Below, in pieces: positions 41,127 through 54,101 of a DNA stretch of 64,000 nucleotides. Source of the stretch: Cryptomeria japonica. Lineage: Eukaryota; Streptophyta; Pinopsida; Cupressales; Cupressaceae. Within the stretch, counting starts at the first letter, position 1, and each line of letters starts with the position of its first letter. The notes under the pieces were generated by a model. The model saw nothing but the letters and a program-made list of their open reading frames with translations. It made no database searches and was not told the origin of the DNA. The position numbers were made by a program, and so were the translations under genes. The DNA lies in assembly GCF_030272615.1 (NCBI RefSeq), contig NC_081414.1:660992438-661056437 (forward strand). The letters are read 5' to 3'.

Positions 41127-41438
41127 TGTTAGGGTTTCAAGCAGATCCGAAGCAAATATGAACTAACAATTATATGCAGATTTAAATACAAAAGATAAAG
41201 AAATAATACAGGACACAGATAACACATAGATTTAATGTGGTTCACCCAGAATGGGTTATGTCCACCATACACAGCCGTCCAATCTTTCTTATTATCCAGC
41301 AAAAATAGTACATCAACCTTCAAATGCCTTAAGCATCTGAGCCGCTTATAACATGCGTTTTTAGGGCAACAAACAAAGTCAGCGAGGATACGTGCTGAGT
41401 GTACAGTACTTTGCTGATCAGTCGCCACATTTCAACAC
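41127..41438 (-). repeat. 5' LTR of copia C2 (312 bp, shorter form)
   Basis: Same ends as the 3' LTR at 20340-20769 but lacking the 118-bp GC-rich hairpin segment. About 11 substitutions separate the two by eye. CCCAT at 41439-41443 is the right target-site duplication. Confidence 0.92.
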
Positions 41439-41443
41439 CCATC

Positions 41444-43820
41444 AATAGCTTGGCGTTGATTTTCTTGTCATGGAGAATCAAATCATTAAAGATTAACCAA
41501 CTTGGTTACTTTATTCTCCACTTTTAGGCGCTAAGGTTTTGAGTCTTGAAAGGTGCTTTGGGCATATTTAGTTGTATTTTAAAAAGTGACAAGTGGAAAA
41601 TTGACCTAAAGCTTTGTTACTCCCTTGTTTCTATAAAAAGGAATTCAGGGTAATTTGCAAAATGTTCTAAAAAAAATTATATGGACAAAATGCAAAGATA
41701 AAAAGTTCTTCGTACTCACTCATATAGAATTTATTTTTGGTGATTGTATGGCTATAGATTTCAAAAGTTAATGAAAATATCACTTTGGATTGTCTCCCAC
41801 TTTATTCTCTTTTTGTTCTATAATTTCATTTATCAAGGATAAGTGAATTTGCCTTCATGAATTTCTCATGAATGTGTAATGCATTAATTGGTTTTTCTTC
41901 AAGAAAGAAATGAAATACTAATTTTGTACTATAGTAACTTTTAGAGGATGGTGGTGATTAGATAAGTATGATCTATGTATGTGATAATTGGATGCAAGTG
42001 TATTGCATTTTCATTTAGAATTATGTATGTAGTACTAATAGATTCATTAAATATATGACTCTATTCCAATAGATAAAAGCATTGGTCCCTATAGATTGTA
42101 TTTTTAGTAACCAATTCAAAATCAAAGCAAATTTTCTTTATTAGTTTAGTAGGTTACTAGTGTTTTAGTAGAAATTTTCACTCTCAAGGATGAATGTAAT
42201 GATCTAAATTTAGAATGGAGCCTATTCTGAATGAATTCAAAATTATTTTGGATAATTTTATTGAGAGTCATCTATTTACAAGAAATATTTATTATCTTTT
42301 TTTCTAGATCTGATAGTATTCAAAGGTTTACTTGCCTCGGTCTTTTAGAGCTTGAAGAGTAGAATAATTATGTATTCTATAAGTAATTCTTGTTAGTTAG
42401 TCACTTGTCTTAGATTTCTATTGATAGAAGAAGGATAAGTCTTAGGAAAATCCAAGGAAACAATTGGAGGAACCAACATGTTGTCCCTTTTATCTTGATA
42501 TTAGATTAGTTTAAGATCCTAAAGTCTTTGGGGGCTTGGTGTGTCTTGTCTCTTTGATATCTTGGTGAAAATTTTTCAATGAAACTTTGTTCTTTATCAT
42601 GAGTATATTTAGTGGGGGCTCAATGTAACATTATAAATTATACTCACATACAATTTCATCCTCACTTAGACCTCACCTTGGTGCTTTGTCTTTCGATGTC
42701 CAATGACTATTTTGATTCTTCTCACACCCCCTCACAAACCTGCAATTTCACCACCCTCCCTACCTTCTCCCAAAATATGAGTCTTGATTCTCTGGATTGG
42801 ACTAGGGTATGTGATGCCCCGATCCTCTCAATCATGACCCAAATTTGGTCCTCCTAATGGTCACAACAAGTGAGCAGAAAACTGGATCCCATGTCAACCT
42901 ACTTTGGAAATTCAAATAATTTTTGGGCAATCAAATATTAATGGAGGTCTACCCCTCTCATTTCAAATCTTAACAAAAACTAAGTGAAATCAATATCCTA
43001 ATTATATTCTAGAAAAGTGAGCATGCAATCAGACATTGATCAAGCATTGGAGAAGAAGTGAAGTCAAGTTCAAGAATTCAAGATGGCATTTATGATCAAC
43101 CTTTTATGAAGACATTCTACAAGACATCCTAAAACCCATACATGAGGATTCAAACAAGCTTCATCAAGGTATACATTTCAATTACAAGCATTTCATTTCA
43201 AGTCTAGCCTTTCCCTCAAAAGGAAAGCATCTTGTTGCAATTTTCATTACAATTATTGCTTCAATTTTAAGGTTAATTCCTAAATCGGGGTTTGACTCGA
43301 GGCAAAAACCTATCCACAACATTTTTCCTCTCTTTCTATGTGGAGGGAATTGACTCAGGATCCATAATTAGAGATTCTAATAGAGTTGATGATGACAAAT
43401 AGGTTCAACTTTCAATGAAGAAAAAATCAAAGGATCAGAGTGAATCTCTACTACCCGGTCCTAGAAAATCAACCCAAAATTTTGGGAACAAGTGCTAATT
43501 CCTTCTTCTGCCTAATCCTTTTCTATGGCTCTGTTGGATATCTACAACATTTTTTTTTCATCAATTTACTTCAAACTCTCAAATACTTGTCCTAAATTCA
43601 ACTTTACAATTTCAATTGCATTTTCAACTCAAACAAAAGGGGAATAAGACTTCAATCAGAATTAAACCCTCTTCCAAATGGAATTGAGGTTGGATCTATT
43701 GTGTTTATCCTCCTTTTCATGTGATACATGTGAAAGTTAGGTTATTTCCTAGTTTATGAAGCATAACCTATGAAACCCTAATTTTTCATACAAAACACTA
43801 AGCTTAGCTTGTATAGACAA
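41444..43820. other. No gene recognised; old repeat DNA
   Basis: This continues the pre-insertion sequence that ended at 20334. 42056-42370 resembles 7104-7400 on the same strand (see 6735-7690). A TATA-like TCTATAAAAAGG is at 41630-41641. Short frames (such as 42612-42857) have no support. Confidence 0.4.
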
Positions 43821-43829
43821 AAAGTGGAC

Positions 43830-45808
43830 ATAGTTGAAATCAATTAGTTTGGGTCTATGAGTAAGGATCTAGGTGAACCAATGAGGACTACATATTTTGA
43901 CGGCATCCTAGAGGATGAATAATTTGCCAATTTATAGAACAAAGAGAATCCCAATGAAGCTAAGGATGAAGAAACTATTGATGAACTTTATGAACATGAT
44001 AATGGTGTGGAAAATCAAAGATCATATCCCAATTATAAGGTTGAATATTTATACAAACCTTTTTTGAGTGAGGCCATATAAAAATAGCTATAGTACAGGG
44101 ATAGCCAAGTGTGAAAAAATTGTTATAATGGTGTTGCTTTCGGATATAGTAGACAAGGTATTATTTTAGTAGCAAAATTATCCTTTAGAAACATTGATGA
44201 TTTCAGAGGAATTGGAGCACATCAAATTTCCAAAGGGTGAACAATTATAGGTCTAGTTGAAATTGTTTTTCTACTAAATCTTTAGTTTCAAATCCTCACA
44301 ATGATAGTCAGATGCAATCACAAGAACAACCAATTCTACAACAATAAAATCCTCATAAAAAGATAACACTAGAAGAGACTAAAAAACTATAGGAACTTAG
44401 TGATCAAAGCATTCTAAAGAAGTAAAATATTATGGCAACTCAAAGTCTAACTACCTCCATTTTCACCTCAAAGTAATTATTTGCACAAGTCAACCCACTA
44501 GAATTTAATCTGACAAAGATATCTATTGCCACTTCTTGGCCTCCAATAATTACATATTCCCCAAACACTACAAGTACTTCAATCATTTGATTTGTTAGCA
44601 ATCCAATATTTTGATTACAAACAGTATGAAGCTGAAATTAGAAAAAATAAAAATAAAAAAAATAGAAAAGTATATAGAACACAACAAGAAATTGCTAGAG
44701 GATAATGCTATAACTTTAAAAACTAAAACAACTTGGGTTTATCCTACATATGATCCAAATAAAGAAATAATATAGTATATGATTTGTGTGCCCAATGTTA
44801 ACAATAAACTAGAGCATCAAATGGATCACTATGAATATGAGGTGAGCGTTGTCCAAATGAATTTTTTTGGATGATTTTTTTTAGCAAAATCGATGTATCA
44901 AAAAGGAACAATCAATTGGTGTATACATCATTGCTAAAGCAAGTGAAAGAAAATATCAACTTGCAATATCAAATATAGAATAGAAAGGCAAAACTAGAAA
45001 ATGAGTAATCACATAAGAAAGTAGTACATAATAAGAGAAATGATTTAGATAAAATGAAAAAAAAAATAGAGCTCTTTATCTAGAAGCCAATAAAATTATC
45101 AAGTAGAGGTGCAACTGAGTGAACTAAAGGAAAAGTTAGATGATAGAATAACTAAATATGAAAATGAAAGAGCCAAATCACAATAATGAGAACAAAACTT
45201 GACACAAGTTAATTCCCTAACAAAATCAAAATTAAAATAGGTGGGGAGAAAATGCATCAATTAGAAACTGACAAAGAGAAAAGGAGAAATGCCAATCAAA
45301 ATTATAGTATAGCCATAAAAAAAAAAGCACATGAGGAAAACGAGTCTTAATAATAAGGGATGTAAATAATATTTTGGAGGAAATAATGCAAGGGATAGAA
45401 AATTTAATTGTTTAAAGATCTAGTAGAACATGTTGGGAAGGCCAACCAATATGTTTTGGATAATAAAAATTTGAAATCAAGAGAAAAAAATGTCAACTCA
45501 AATTTTGCAAATACCCTATAAATCCATTGACAATAAATTGGCATCCAAGGGAATTCAAAACCACATTGGTTCCTCAATAAATGTATCAAATATAATTCAT
45601 AAATGTTACAATCTAGGTCAAACTGAGGTTTAGGTTGTCAATAAGTTGCAAGAGCTACATGAAAAATTTGAATTCTTCACACAACTTGGTTTGATGCAAC
45701 CTTTTAACATAAGGGAGTGGTACATTAGAAAGGATGTTTACAAGAAGACAATAGAGTAAAAGGTGAAGATTGATCTAAACTTTCTTTCTCCAAACCTAGA
45801 TGAGGCAT
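43830..45808 (+). pseudogene. Coding-like decayed tract, unknown family
   Basis: Short readable runs on +, broken by stops and frame changes, include NEAKDEETIDELYEHDNGVE (about 43955-44015), a Lys/Glu-rich coiled-coil-like part (44900-45200) and FEFFTQLGLMQPFNIREWYI (45670-45730). No family is recognised. It could be an old Gag or extra ORF of a retroelement. Confidence 0.35.
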
Positions 45809-45930
45809 GTTATCACTAAGGATTCACTGAAATACTATGCTCTGAAGCTCAACAAACCTATGCAACATGGTGACATCCTTAGGTTATGGGTGACCTAAAA
45901 TGAGGATTAACCTCCAAATTATGGGTTGGT
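45809..45930 (+). repeat. LTR-like repeat start, copy 1
   Basis: TGTTATCACTAAGGATT and the next 120 bp (with GAAGCTCAACAA, ATGGTGACATCC and ATTATGGGT) match 63422-63540 at roughly 80 percent by eye. Homology starts abruptly at TG in both, as at an LTR edge. Further + sequence (to about 46070) probably belongs to the same LTR, but its other copy is cut at 63540. Confidence 0.6.
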
Positions 45931-47440
45931 TCCCTCATAGTACCTACTAAAACTACTAAAAATTTCTTGTAAAGGGGATAAAGAGATTACATGAATTAGA
46001 TTTCTACTACTACTAGGTGGTGATGCACCAAGATTTAGATCTAAAAAACTACTAACTTAACTCACAATCTGATTCAACAAATCCTACATTTACTCAAAGA
46101 ATAGGTGAAAACACTAAATACATAAATATTTTATATGAAGGCTTTGGTTTTTAATGTTTACTTGAAGGAAATAGAGTTTCAAAACTTTTACTTATTGTGA
46201 ATCAACAAAAACACATCATATGACTTGTACTACAAATGAAGTTTCTTGGTTCCACATTTTCTTGAATTGAAAAAAGATATAAAGTATTTAAGATAAATCA
46301 CAATACTTTCTTAGAATCACATATGCATAATCAGAGACAAGAAAATGGAGAAGGAACTTGATGCTTTTATTGAATCGGAAAAGAGATTTTTTACTATTAT
46401 AAACTGAAAATTTCTTATAAAACTAAAAAATTTAAGTTAGAATTGTTAAATGCAAGTTGTATATTGCAAGCAAAGAGAAAATAAATAAGAAAAGAGAGAA
46501 GTATAGAAAAGGTTTTAACAAGAGCATAGCTCCTCCCAAGTGAAAGCTTGGACTGATGATGAATTGTACCTCTTTTACTTGAACTCCACTTCAACTAATG
46601 GTCCTCAACCTTGATTCTTTATCCAATATACATGGTGAAGTCTTCTTGGGTCGTACATGATCAAAATTCATGCAAAAAGGTGACTCAAATTGCTTTGAAC
46701 TAAAAGTTTGTGGGTTCAATACTTTCTTTGACTCATACACCAACCATGTGGGGTCTCAAACTAAACCAAAACTACTCCATTCACCTTTAAAAATTCTCTT
46801 TTTCAAGCCTCAAATTGTAGCGTAAATCAAAACTCCCCCTCTTTCTTTTCCAACTGATGTTTCAACTGATTATATGATGACCAACTTATTTGCATTGATT
46901 TCTTAAAATATCACGTGTTTGTATCATAGAAGGGTTTTGTTTGAACTTGAAGTTTCCCTTAACTTTGGCATACGACTTTAAAGGGGTTTGATTTACCATA
47001 TTAATATGTCCTATCTTTGAAACATCTATTATCAACCTCCCATCTCTACCATGTCTACTCCTTTACATGCCTTATGTTGTTATAAAATTGTAATCTATCA
47101 TGTTCAAATAGGTTCTTTTGATGGTGGTGGTTAAAGAACTCCTTTTGTGACTGTCTTAAGGTGTGTGATTTTCTTATTTTTCACTTGTATCAATTTTTTT
47201 ATACAACTTTTGTGGCCATTTCTACACTTTGTCCTTGGATTGTTTAATATTCTATCTTGATGTTCAATCTGGCCCTATTCCTTATTGTCTCTACTCTCTT
47301 AAAGTCCTACCACCAAGCTATGGACTATCATTCTTTCTGAGTATGTCCACTTGATTTGTACCTTACCATCATGGCTATCACTATCAACTCCAAAAAATCT
47401 TGATTTTACTTGCCTCAAGGTAACATCTTCACCTCCACCA
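45931..47440. other. No gene recognised
   Basis: AT-rich, probably the remainder of the LTR-like repeat and flanking debris. Confidence 0.35.
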
Positions 47441-47449
47441 TGTATATTT

Positions 47450-48440
47450 CCCTTTACTGTCTTTATGTTAGAATGGTACCACTGCTACTTTAATACACAC
47501 TCTTGACTATGAAACCTCATACTTGCATCTATACTTTTCCTTTTTAAGTCCTATTTTCCACACCTTGATCTTTGTCAAGAAGTCTGCAGCTTCACTCATG
47601 ACTATCTTTGGAAGATCCCTTACCCCCTTTTGTGTGAGGAAGAGTGTCATATGCTCTAATCTAAAACCCTTTTCTCTGCAGTGACCTATCCACTGGCATA
47701 TGGCCTATTTCCTCTATTCTAAAAGTATAGCCTATCATTAGAGACTATCATCATAATAGGCTTTCTTAGTCATAATTTTGCACATGTGACTGTAAATAAG
47801 CTTTCACAATCATGACATACATCTTCAAGGTACATGGGCATCCATCAACCATGGGGACAAGAAAGCAAAATTCTACTGACTTCAATGAACTCTCTTTTGA
47901 TTCTTTTGGTATGGCTTTGATCTTCGGGACTACATTTTGAGTATAAACTCCATGGATTTATCATTGTCCTATGACTGCAATAACAACTAATGGAAATCTT
48001 TACTTCTTAACTTCTTTCCTTCTAGCCTTTTCCTTATCTTAACCTTACTATCTTCTTTTAATGTTATCTTTGCCATCTTTTTTTAAGTGTTCTTTTCCAT
48101 AACATTTAGTGATTCTCTCCAATCTTCCATTGAAACCTCTACTATAATCTTTGTGTTTGAATATTGCACCAATATTTATTATCCACCAATTGCTAGAGGT
48201 ATCCCTATCTCTTCTTCACATTGTTCTATGGTGTATGGTGTCCTTTCCCTCATGCACTCATAGTTGCTTGTAATATAGAAATATTTATTATATTATTCAC
48301 TATTTTGTAGACCTCAACCTTATATCATGACAGTATCTTCATTATACTCATCAAACTTAGTCTTCCTAGGTATAAACTCTTCAATCAACAACTTCCTACC
48401 ACTAGTATAGCCTTTTCTCTCTTGTAATTGTTGTTGACAT
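47450..48440 (-). pseudogene. Minus-strand coding-like remnant, possibly an extra ORF of the decayed Tat element D
   Basis: Minus-strand runs such as KLLIEEFIPRKTKFDEYNED (near 48400-48340), ECMRERTPYTIEQCEEEIGI (48260-48200) and VEVSMEDWRESLNVMEKNT (48145-48090) look coding but are broken by stops. It lies downstream of the integrase of element D on the same strand, where Tat elements can carry additional ORFs. I do not recognise a family. Confidence 0.3.
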
Positions 48441-50290
48441 TTCATGCCATTCCTAGGACCATTCTTCACAATCCATCTAAGGCATTAAGATATGCTTAAA
48501 CCCTCTACAAATGGCTTAGTTTGAGGCTCGATCCTAAAACCATAAACCCTTGTACCTTGCCTAAACTTTTTCTTGGCCTACATTCTAATTCTACATTGAC
48601 CTATTCATCTAGTCACCATCACTTAAACTCATACACCAAATGCCACTTTATAGTCCAATTGACTAGCCCCTCTTTTCTCACTTATTGGTTGCCTATATTC
48701 TTGCCTACCTCATTCTCATGCATGTCTAGACCCTTGATTCCTCATTTTCCTCATGGGGCCATGGGGGTAAGCCTTATTACTCACCTTTGTCACCCCTCGC
48801 CCCCATGGGTGTGATGATGTCATCAAGCTTATGGCCATGGGGAGGCTAGGAAGAATATCAAGGCCCCCATATCCCTATGGGCCATATGGTAGGTGTTGCA
48901 GGATGGCAGGGGGACACTGTTTGAATATCCAAGTAGAATCAATGTGGTGATGGTGGGCTTGACTCCAAGGGGAAGCAATGAAGGATATTTCAAATAATCT
49001 GGGTAATCTGATTGTATAATCGATGGTTATGAATTAATCAACCATTGTGAGGGCCCCTTCAATGTATTTCAACCATTCATTTTTGTGTGTAAGAGGGAAT
49101 CGATGAATAAAATTCAAACCCCATAGGCCTTAATTCAAATCCCAAGGGTCATGGTGGTAGCTACCAACAAAAGGTCAAAATATAATTTCTCAGTGACCCC
49201 AACTACTTTGACTTCGATCAAACATTCCAAGTGGTTCCATTCCTAAATTCAAGGCTCTATGGACATGTTCCAAGACTCCCCCTGCCCATTTATTACTCAC
49301 AAAGGACTTTTGTCTCATCAGAGAACATTCAAAATCCATCATAGAGACAGAGTCGCCCTAAATCATGGGACTTCATGCCCACATCAATTGTAGCAACATC
49401 TTTCTAAGTCCTTCTCAACTTCTAGAAGATTAAATATGCATGCAAGATTAGAAACCCAATCTGATTCATTCAATTGCCCTTATCTTTGCAACCAACCCTA
49501 ACTTGGTTAGCATTTTGAACTCAAGTTGTCAATCAAAGTTATGTGTAAACTATAAAGGAAATATTGTAACATATCTTAATGGTCCTCTTTGTGTTTTATC
49601 TTATAATAATTCATGCTTCTGTAATAGTAAACATTACCTTGCCTTTATATTAATAAAATTATCTATTTTACCTCTTTCTAGTTTAAATATATTGTGTAAT
49701 GCATCTTACCTTTTTGTTTGAATGCATTTTTATCTATTTCCAAATTGTATGATTGTGTTAAACTACTTAATAGATCTTGTTTGTGAATTCTCTTAGCTCC
49801 TTTCAATGTCTCATTAACCCCTAACCTTCATACAGGATTTAGGAAACTGATCAAGATAAGAAACTGTGTATATCCTCGGGTACTTTTATTAATGTCTTGT
49901 GCAATTATTGGTAAGGAGGATAAAAGTTTTAATCTTGGTGCATCACCCCTCTTTATTTTTTAGATCTCTTCATCCCTTTTCCTCTGCAAGTTGTTAGAAT
50001 AGATTTAGGAGTTGGCTTCAAAGTGTTGGATTGGTTCAACATAGCACCCTGATAAGGGAGTTAGTCAACCTTCTCTAGAGATTCAACCTCACAATGCAAG
50101 GTCCCACACTTGGAGGTTGTTTCCATGTTTCACAAGTTTGTCTAAGTTAAGATCTTAGACAAGTATGCAAACTTTTGTGAAAAAATCCTTGTGAATAACT
50201 TCTTATCAAATATTCTTCATATGTGCTTCATGAATCTCTAGATTTTGAAGTGCTTGTCTTCTTGTTTCTTCCAACTCCGTCAACTCATCA
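48441..50290. other. No gene recognised
   Basis: Mixed debris. 48750-48910 is locally GC-rich with recurring CCATGGGG/CCCCATGG palindromic words. No ORF is supported. Confidence 0.35.
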
Positions 50291-50299
50291 ATTCTTACC

Positions 50300-51110
50300 T
50301 CCATTGGCTCTTCATCCATCATTCCTAGCTCCTTGTTGAGGCTTAGAGTTGGTAGCTCCATTGAAATAGGTAGCCTTGCCTCTTCCCATATAAAAGATCA
50401 TAAGATGAAATGTGTATAGATCTCTTAGGATTAATTCTATCAGCCCATAAGGCAAGTTTCAGCTTGGTGTGCCAAGTTATTTGATTGTCTTATATTTCTC
50501 TTTTAATGATCCTAATCAGATTTTTGATAATAGACTCATCTTGTCTATTACCTTGTTGATAGCAACTAGATGAAGAGATCAAAAAGATGTCATTTTTAAC
50601 AACCCATTTAGTTATTGCATGCCTATAGAAGTCAATGTATTATCTAAAATAATGGATTCAAGGGTACCAAACCTTGCTACTATGTACTCATTAAAGGTTA
50701 GGATTGCACTTTCATTTGCCTCCTTCAATGCTACTTCCTATGTCCATTTGGTAAAGTAATTAGTGGTTGCCAATATCCATTTGTTTACTACACTAGAGGG
50801 TTGTTTTATGGGTCCAATGAGTTCAAAACCCCTCTTCATGAATGGTCATTCTACTTGAATTATATGCAATGGTAAGGCTTCTAACTTTTGTTTCCCTGCA
50901 AATATAGCACACTTTTTGCACTTCCTTACCCATTCATATGAATCCTTGTACACATGAGGCCAATAGTAACCAACTCTCATGATTTTACAATGTTTTGTTC
51001 TTAGTGCAAATGGCCACCAACTATCCCATCATGAAATTCTTCTAGCACTTTGTTAATTTTATGAGATTCTATGCATCCTAACAAAACTTCATGAAAGTTC
51101 TTTCTATACA
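50300..51110 (-). pseudogene. Integrase of element D, decayed
   Basis: After VLEEFHDGIVGGHLH (zinc-finger His pair, about 51070-51030), the minus strand reads IMRVGYYWPHVYKDSYEWVR, KCKKCAIFAGKQKLEALPL (zinc Cys pair), then FELIGPI (Ile where the first catalytic Asp of the family FDLIGP/GLDLVG is expected one residue earlier) and ATTNYFTKWTEEVALK-like residues. VARFGTLESIILDNT follows (second Asp). The Glu region survives only as NRQDESIIKNL in another frame. Several stops make it inactive. Confidence 0.8.
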
Positions 51111-51339
51111 AATTTCCATCCAAAATGACATAGGGAATGGTTTTAAGCCTTAAATACCCTCGTTTCATATTATTTAGGCCTTATGGACACTCGCCTATTT
51201 GGAGATAACACATCATTTCTTGAATCCAACTTGAAGGAGTGGTTGCTACAACATATTTATCTTCATTATTTAGCACAAGGACAACCTTCTTTTTGACTTG
51301 TTTGATGTTGTCAATATTACCATCTAGCTGCTCACACAA

Positions 51340-51690
51340 TCATGTACCTCTTACTATCTTTATAACCTTTATTTCTATGACATATTCTATGACTTTGGTT
51401 ATCAAACTAGCTCTTTTATCATGCATATCCTTACTCATAAAAAATTGTTTGATACTTGGGTAAGAAACCATAAGATGAATCTTTTTATATGAAAGAAAAT
51501 GCCTGAATTTCTTAAGACTTTTAATGATAACTAAAGCATTATTTTCAACAAATGTATACCGTTTCTCATAACCTTCCAATCCTTTGATGAAGAATTCTAT
51601 CAGTTTCTCTATTCCATCTTCATTATGCTACACCAACATAGTTGAAATTTTATCAATGCTCCCAAAGGCATGTAGTATAAAATCTTTAGT
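51340..51690 (-). pseudogene. Gypsy-type RNase H of element D
   Basis: The minus strand reads AFGSIDKISTMLV, then YEKRYTFVENNALVIIKSLK, KFRHFLSYKKIHLMV and a trailing SKDMHDKRASLITKVIEY. As in element B, the first catalytic Asp is missing, which is typical of the degenerate first RNase H of Tat elements. The sequence runs straight on to the integrase zinc finger with no second RNase H between. Confidence 0.75.
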
Positions 51691-52805
51691 AAAATTTTGA
51701 GTTTACAAGAGTTGGTGTTGTTGCTATGGCTTCCTTAATCTCCTCTAGATTCCTCTTGTCTTCTCTTGACCAGTTGAAACATACATTCTTTCTTAACATG
51801 GTTGTTATGGGTTTCAAGAGGTTTGTAATGTTAGTAATAAACCTTCTAACAAAATTGATCATTCCTAGTAATCTTTGTAAACCCATTTTGTGAGCTAGTA
51901 AAGACAAGGCTAAAATTGCACTTACTCTTTAGGATCTATTGTAATCCCATACTTTGAAACTATATGACCAACAAGTTTACTTTTGTGAATAACAAATATG
52001 CACTTCTTTGGGTTGAGAGAACACCATACTCCCTGCATATCTCAGAGATTTGCCTCAAATGGTTAAAGTGATCTTCTGCATCTTTTGAAAAAATGGTAAC
52101 ATCATTGAGGTAAATCAATACAAACTTGTTCATGAGACCCTGAAAAATCATATCCATAGCCCTTTGAAAAGTTGCACCAGCATTGGACAACCCAAATGGC
52201 ATCATCTTGTAGACCATGGTTCCCCATTTAGTGGTAAAGGTAGTTTTGTATTGATCTTCTTTCTTCACTAGAATCTAATTGTACCCTAAATAGCCATCTA
52301 ATAGAGAAAATCTATCAGAACCTAAAACAACTTGTATAATTAATACCATTGAGGGCAGCTGATAGTGATCCTTGAGGGAAACTCTATTAAGGTCTCTAAA
52401 ATAAACACACAATTTGATTTATACATTATTTTTTCTTAGAAGTGCCAAATTAGAAACCCAATATGTGTGCTTAATAGGGAAAATAATGTTACCTTCAATT
52501 AGTTTGTCTAATTTGATCTTCATCAAGAGTTTCAACTTGGGATTCAAATGCCTTTACCTTTGTCTCACTGGTTTTGCATTAAGCTACAGCTTAATAGTGT
52601 GTCGGGCTAACTCCAAGTTAAAACCTTTCAATTCTTCATATTCCCAAGTGAACACATCATTAAATTCTTGACAAAGAAAAACAAAATCATGTTTTTTTTC
52701 TTTTTTAGTACATACTTTGCCAAGTTTTAGAAGCTTGCCTTTAAATATTTTAACAAGTTCATGGTGCTCTTCCTTTACTGACATGATGGTCTTTTCTTTC
52801 CTCAC
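51686..52805 (-). pseudogene. Reverse transcriptase of element D, decayed
   Basis: It begins with the pre-RT region CQEFNDVFTWEYEELKGFNL (about 52670-52610). Then come FRDLNRVSLKDHYQLPSM and LLDGYLGYN-stop (catalytic Asp region), KTTFTTKWGTMVYKMMPFGL and SNAGATFQRAMDMIF. The active-site box is YLND in place of YxDD (about 52110). LQRLLGMINFVRRFI marks the connection region. Stops, shifts and the lost second Asp of the YxDD box show it is inactive. Confidence 0.88.
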
Positions 52806-52929
52806 TTGATCATCATTGTTAAAATAATAATCTCTAAAGTTACCAATCCTTTTGGAAACTTGTTTGACTTCAGCAGTAGAATTTGATCACCATACTATTG
52901 TTGCATTTTTTGTTGATTCCTAGCTACAA

Positions 52930-53460
52930 ACTCAACTTCTTCAATCAAAAAATTTATAATTTGCTCATTGCTATCAAACACTTGATAATTAATGTTGTTA
53001 TTTGGAAGTGATGGCCCTACAACCACCTTTACATATTGTTGTCAGTCAACATTTTTTACCTTATTTGCAATGTCATATTGTGAACCCATGGCAACCAACC
53101 TATCAACTTCTTTATTTTGATTTCTTGAAATAAAGAGCAAGTTAAAAGCATAAAATTCTTCAATAAGTCCCAAATCCTATGTTTATACAACTTGAACAAA
53201 TCATTTTAGACACATTAAGATTTCCCACCTAATTTTCTACCAATTAATTGTCTCCAAATACCAACAAGCACTTGATATTCTTCTTTCTTACCTATTCTAA
53301 ACCATTTGATAAATGCTTCATAATTTTTATTGTTAGTACAATTGAAAGCAAACCTAATAGAAAAATAATACATTTCTTTCTTTAGATAAATCAACATTGC
53401 TCCTCCACCAACACCTATCTTTCTTCTAGAACCATCAAAGTACAACTGCCAAAGCAGATT
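52930..53460 (-). pseudogene. Archaeal-type RNase H of element D, placed upstream of RT
   Basis: The minus strand reads WQLYFDGSRRKIGVGGGAML (first Asp), CTNNKNYEAFIKWFRIG (Glu of the usual AEYEAL), a damaged segment where VYGDSQL is expected, and ISRNQNKEVDRLVAMGSQYD (last Asp). The same four blocks lie at 31940-32300 in element B. A tail (VGPSLPNNNINYQVFDSNEQ) links it to the pre-RT region. The position between protease (54.1 kb) and RT (52.8 kb) is clear because all blocks are on one strand. Confidence 0.8.
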
Positions 53461-53831
53461 AGATTGTTGCTCACATTGTTGTTTTTCATCTTATACTAGG
53501 TTAGGGACATCAACATTTTGTGCATGAATCATATAGATACCTAATCGTACCTCTTCCATATGCTTGAAAGGGTCCTCTTCATATTTTTCAATTACCCATT
53601 CATCTAAAATCAAATTAGGTATGTCTTATATGAGAGTATTGGGATCATTGGATAGATTGTTCCTCTGATTCATGGAAGGCAATATTTTCATTTATATGTC
53701 TAGGGACATAAGGTTCTATATATTCTTTAGCAATCAGCTTTGATTTTTTGGTCACCTTAGTTCCATATCTAGTCCTAAAAAATGTGTGACTAGTTGGATG
53801 ATAGGTATCCCCCAACTTTGTAGTGAAGTCT

Positions 53832-54101
53832 CTAGATAGGCATGGGAAAATATTGTGGCAAATCTATAACATATACATCATGTGGGATAGAAATGTTTTG
53901 GCAAGCATGCATGGTTAAACTTAGATTCTTAATGACCCCTACTATTTTTACATAAGTCTTATCTAGTTGGACTACTCCTTTTGCAAGAGGCTCATATGAC
54001 AAACCCAATTTTTCTACTATTTTCTTTGGTATCATAGAGCTTCTTGCTCTTAAATGAATCATACAATTGTGAACTAGATGTGGGACAATGATTAAGGTCA
54101 C
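53832..54101 (-). pseudogene. Protease of element D, active site lost
   Basis: MIPKKIVEKLGLSYEPLAKG then VVQLDKTYVKIVGVIKNLSL and CQNISIPHDVYVIDLPQYF follow the gypsy retropepsin pattern (SGASSNVMPKKI..LGL, then V.DLP). The D-S-G-A active site reads HLRARSS, so the catalytic Asp is gone. 53461-53831 between it and the RNase H holds no recognised domain. Confidence 0.7.

Larger units (their letters stand above)
20340..41438 (-). mobile_element. Tork-like Ty1-copia retrotransposon (C2) holding two nested insertions
   Basis: LTRs beginning TGTTAGGGTTTC and ending CACATTTCAACA bound the element at 20340-20769 and 41127-41438, with CCCAT on both sides. On the minus strand the order is 5' LTR, primer site, gag, zinc knuckle, protease, integrase, RT, RNase H, polypurine tract, 3' LTR. 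A solo LTR (39181-40689) interrupts gag and a complete Tat element (23263-37976) interrupts integrase. Removing both plus one TSD copy each leaves about 4866 bp, a normal copia size. By eye the LTRs differ at about 11 sites over 312 bp, plus a 118-bp length difference. Motifs such as ALPNKWVYQLKKE and the initiator-Met primer site fit the Tork/Tnt1 group. Confidence 0.93.
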
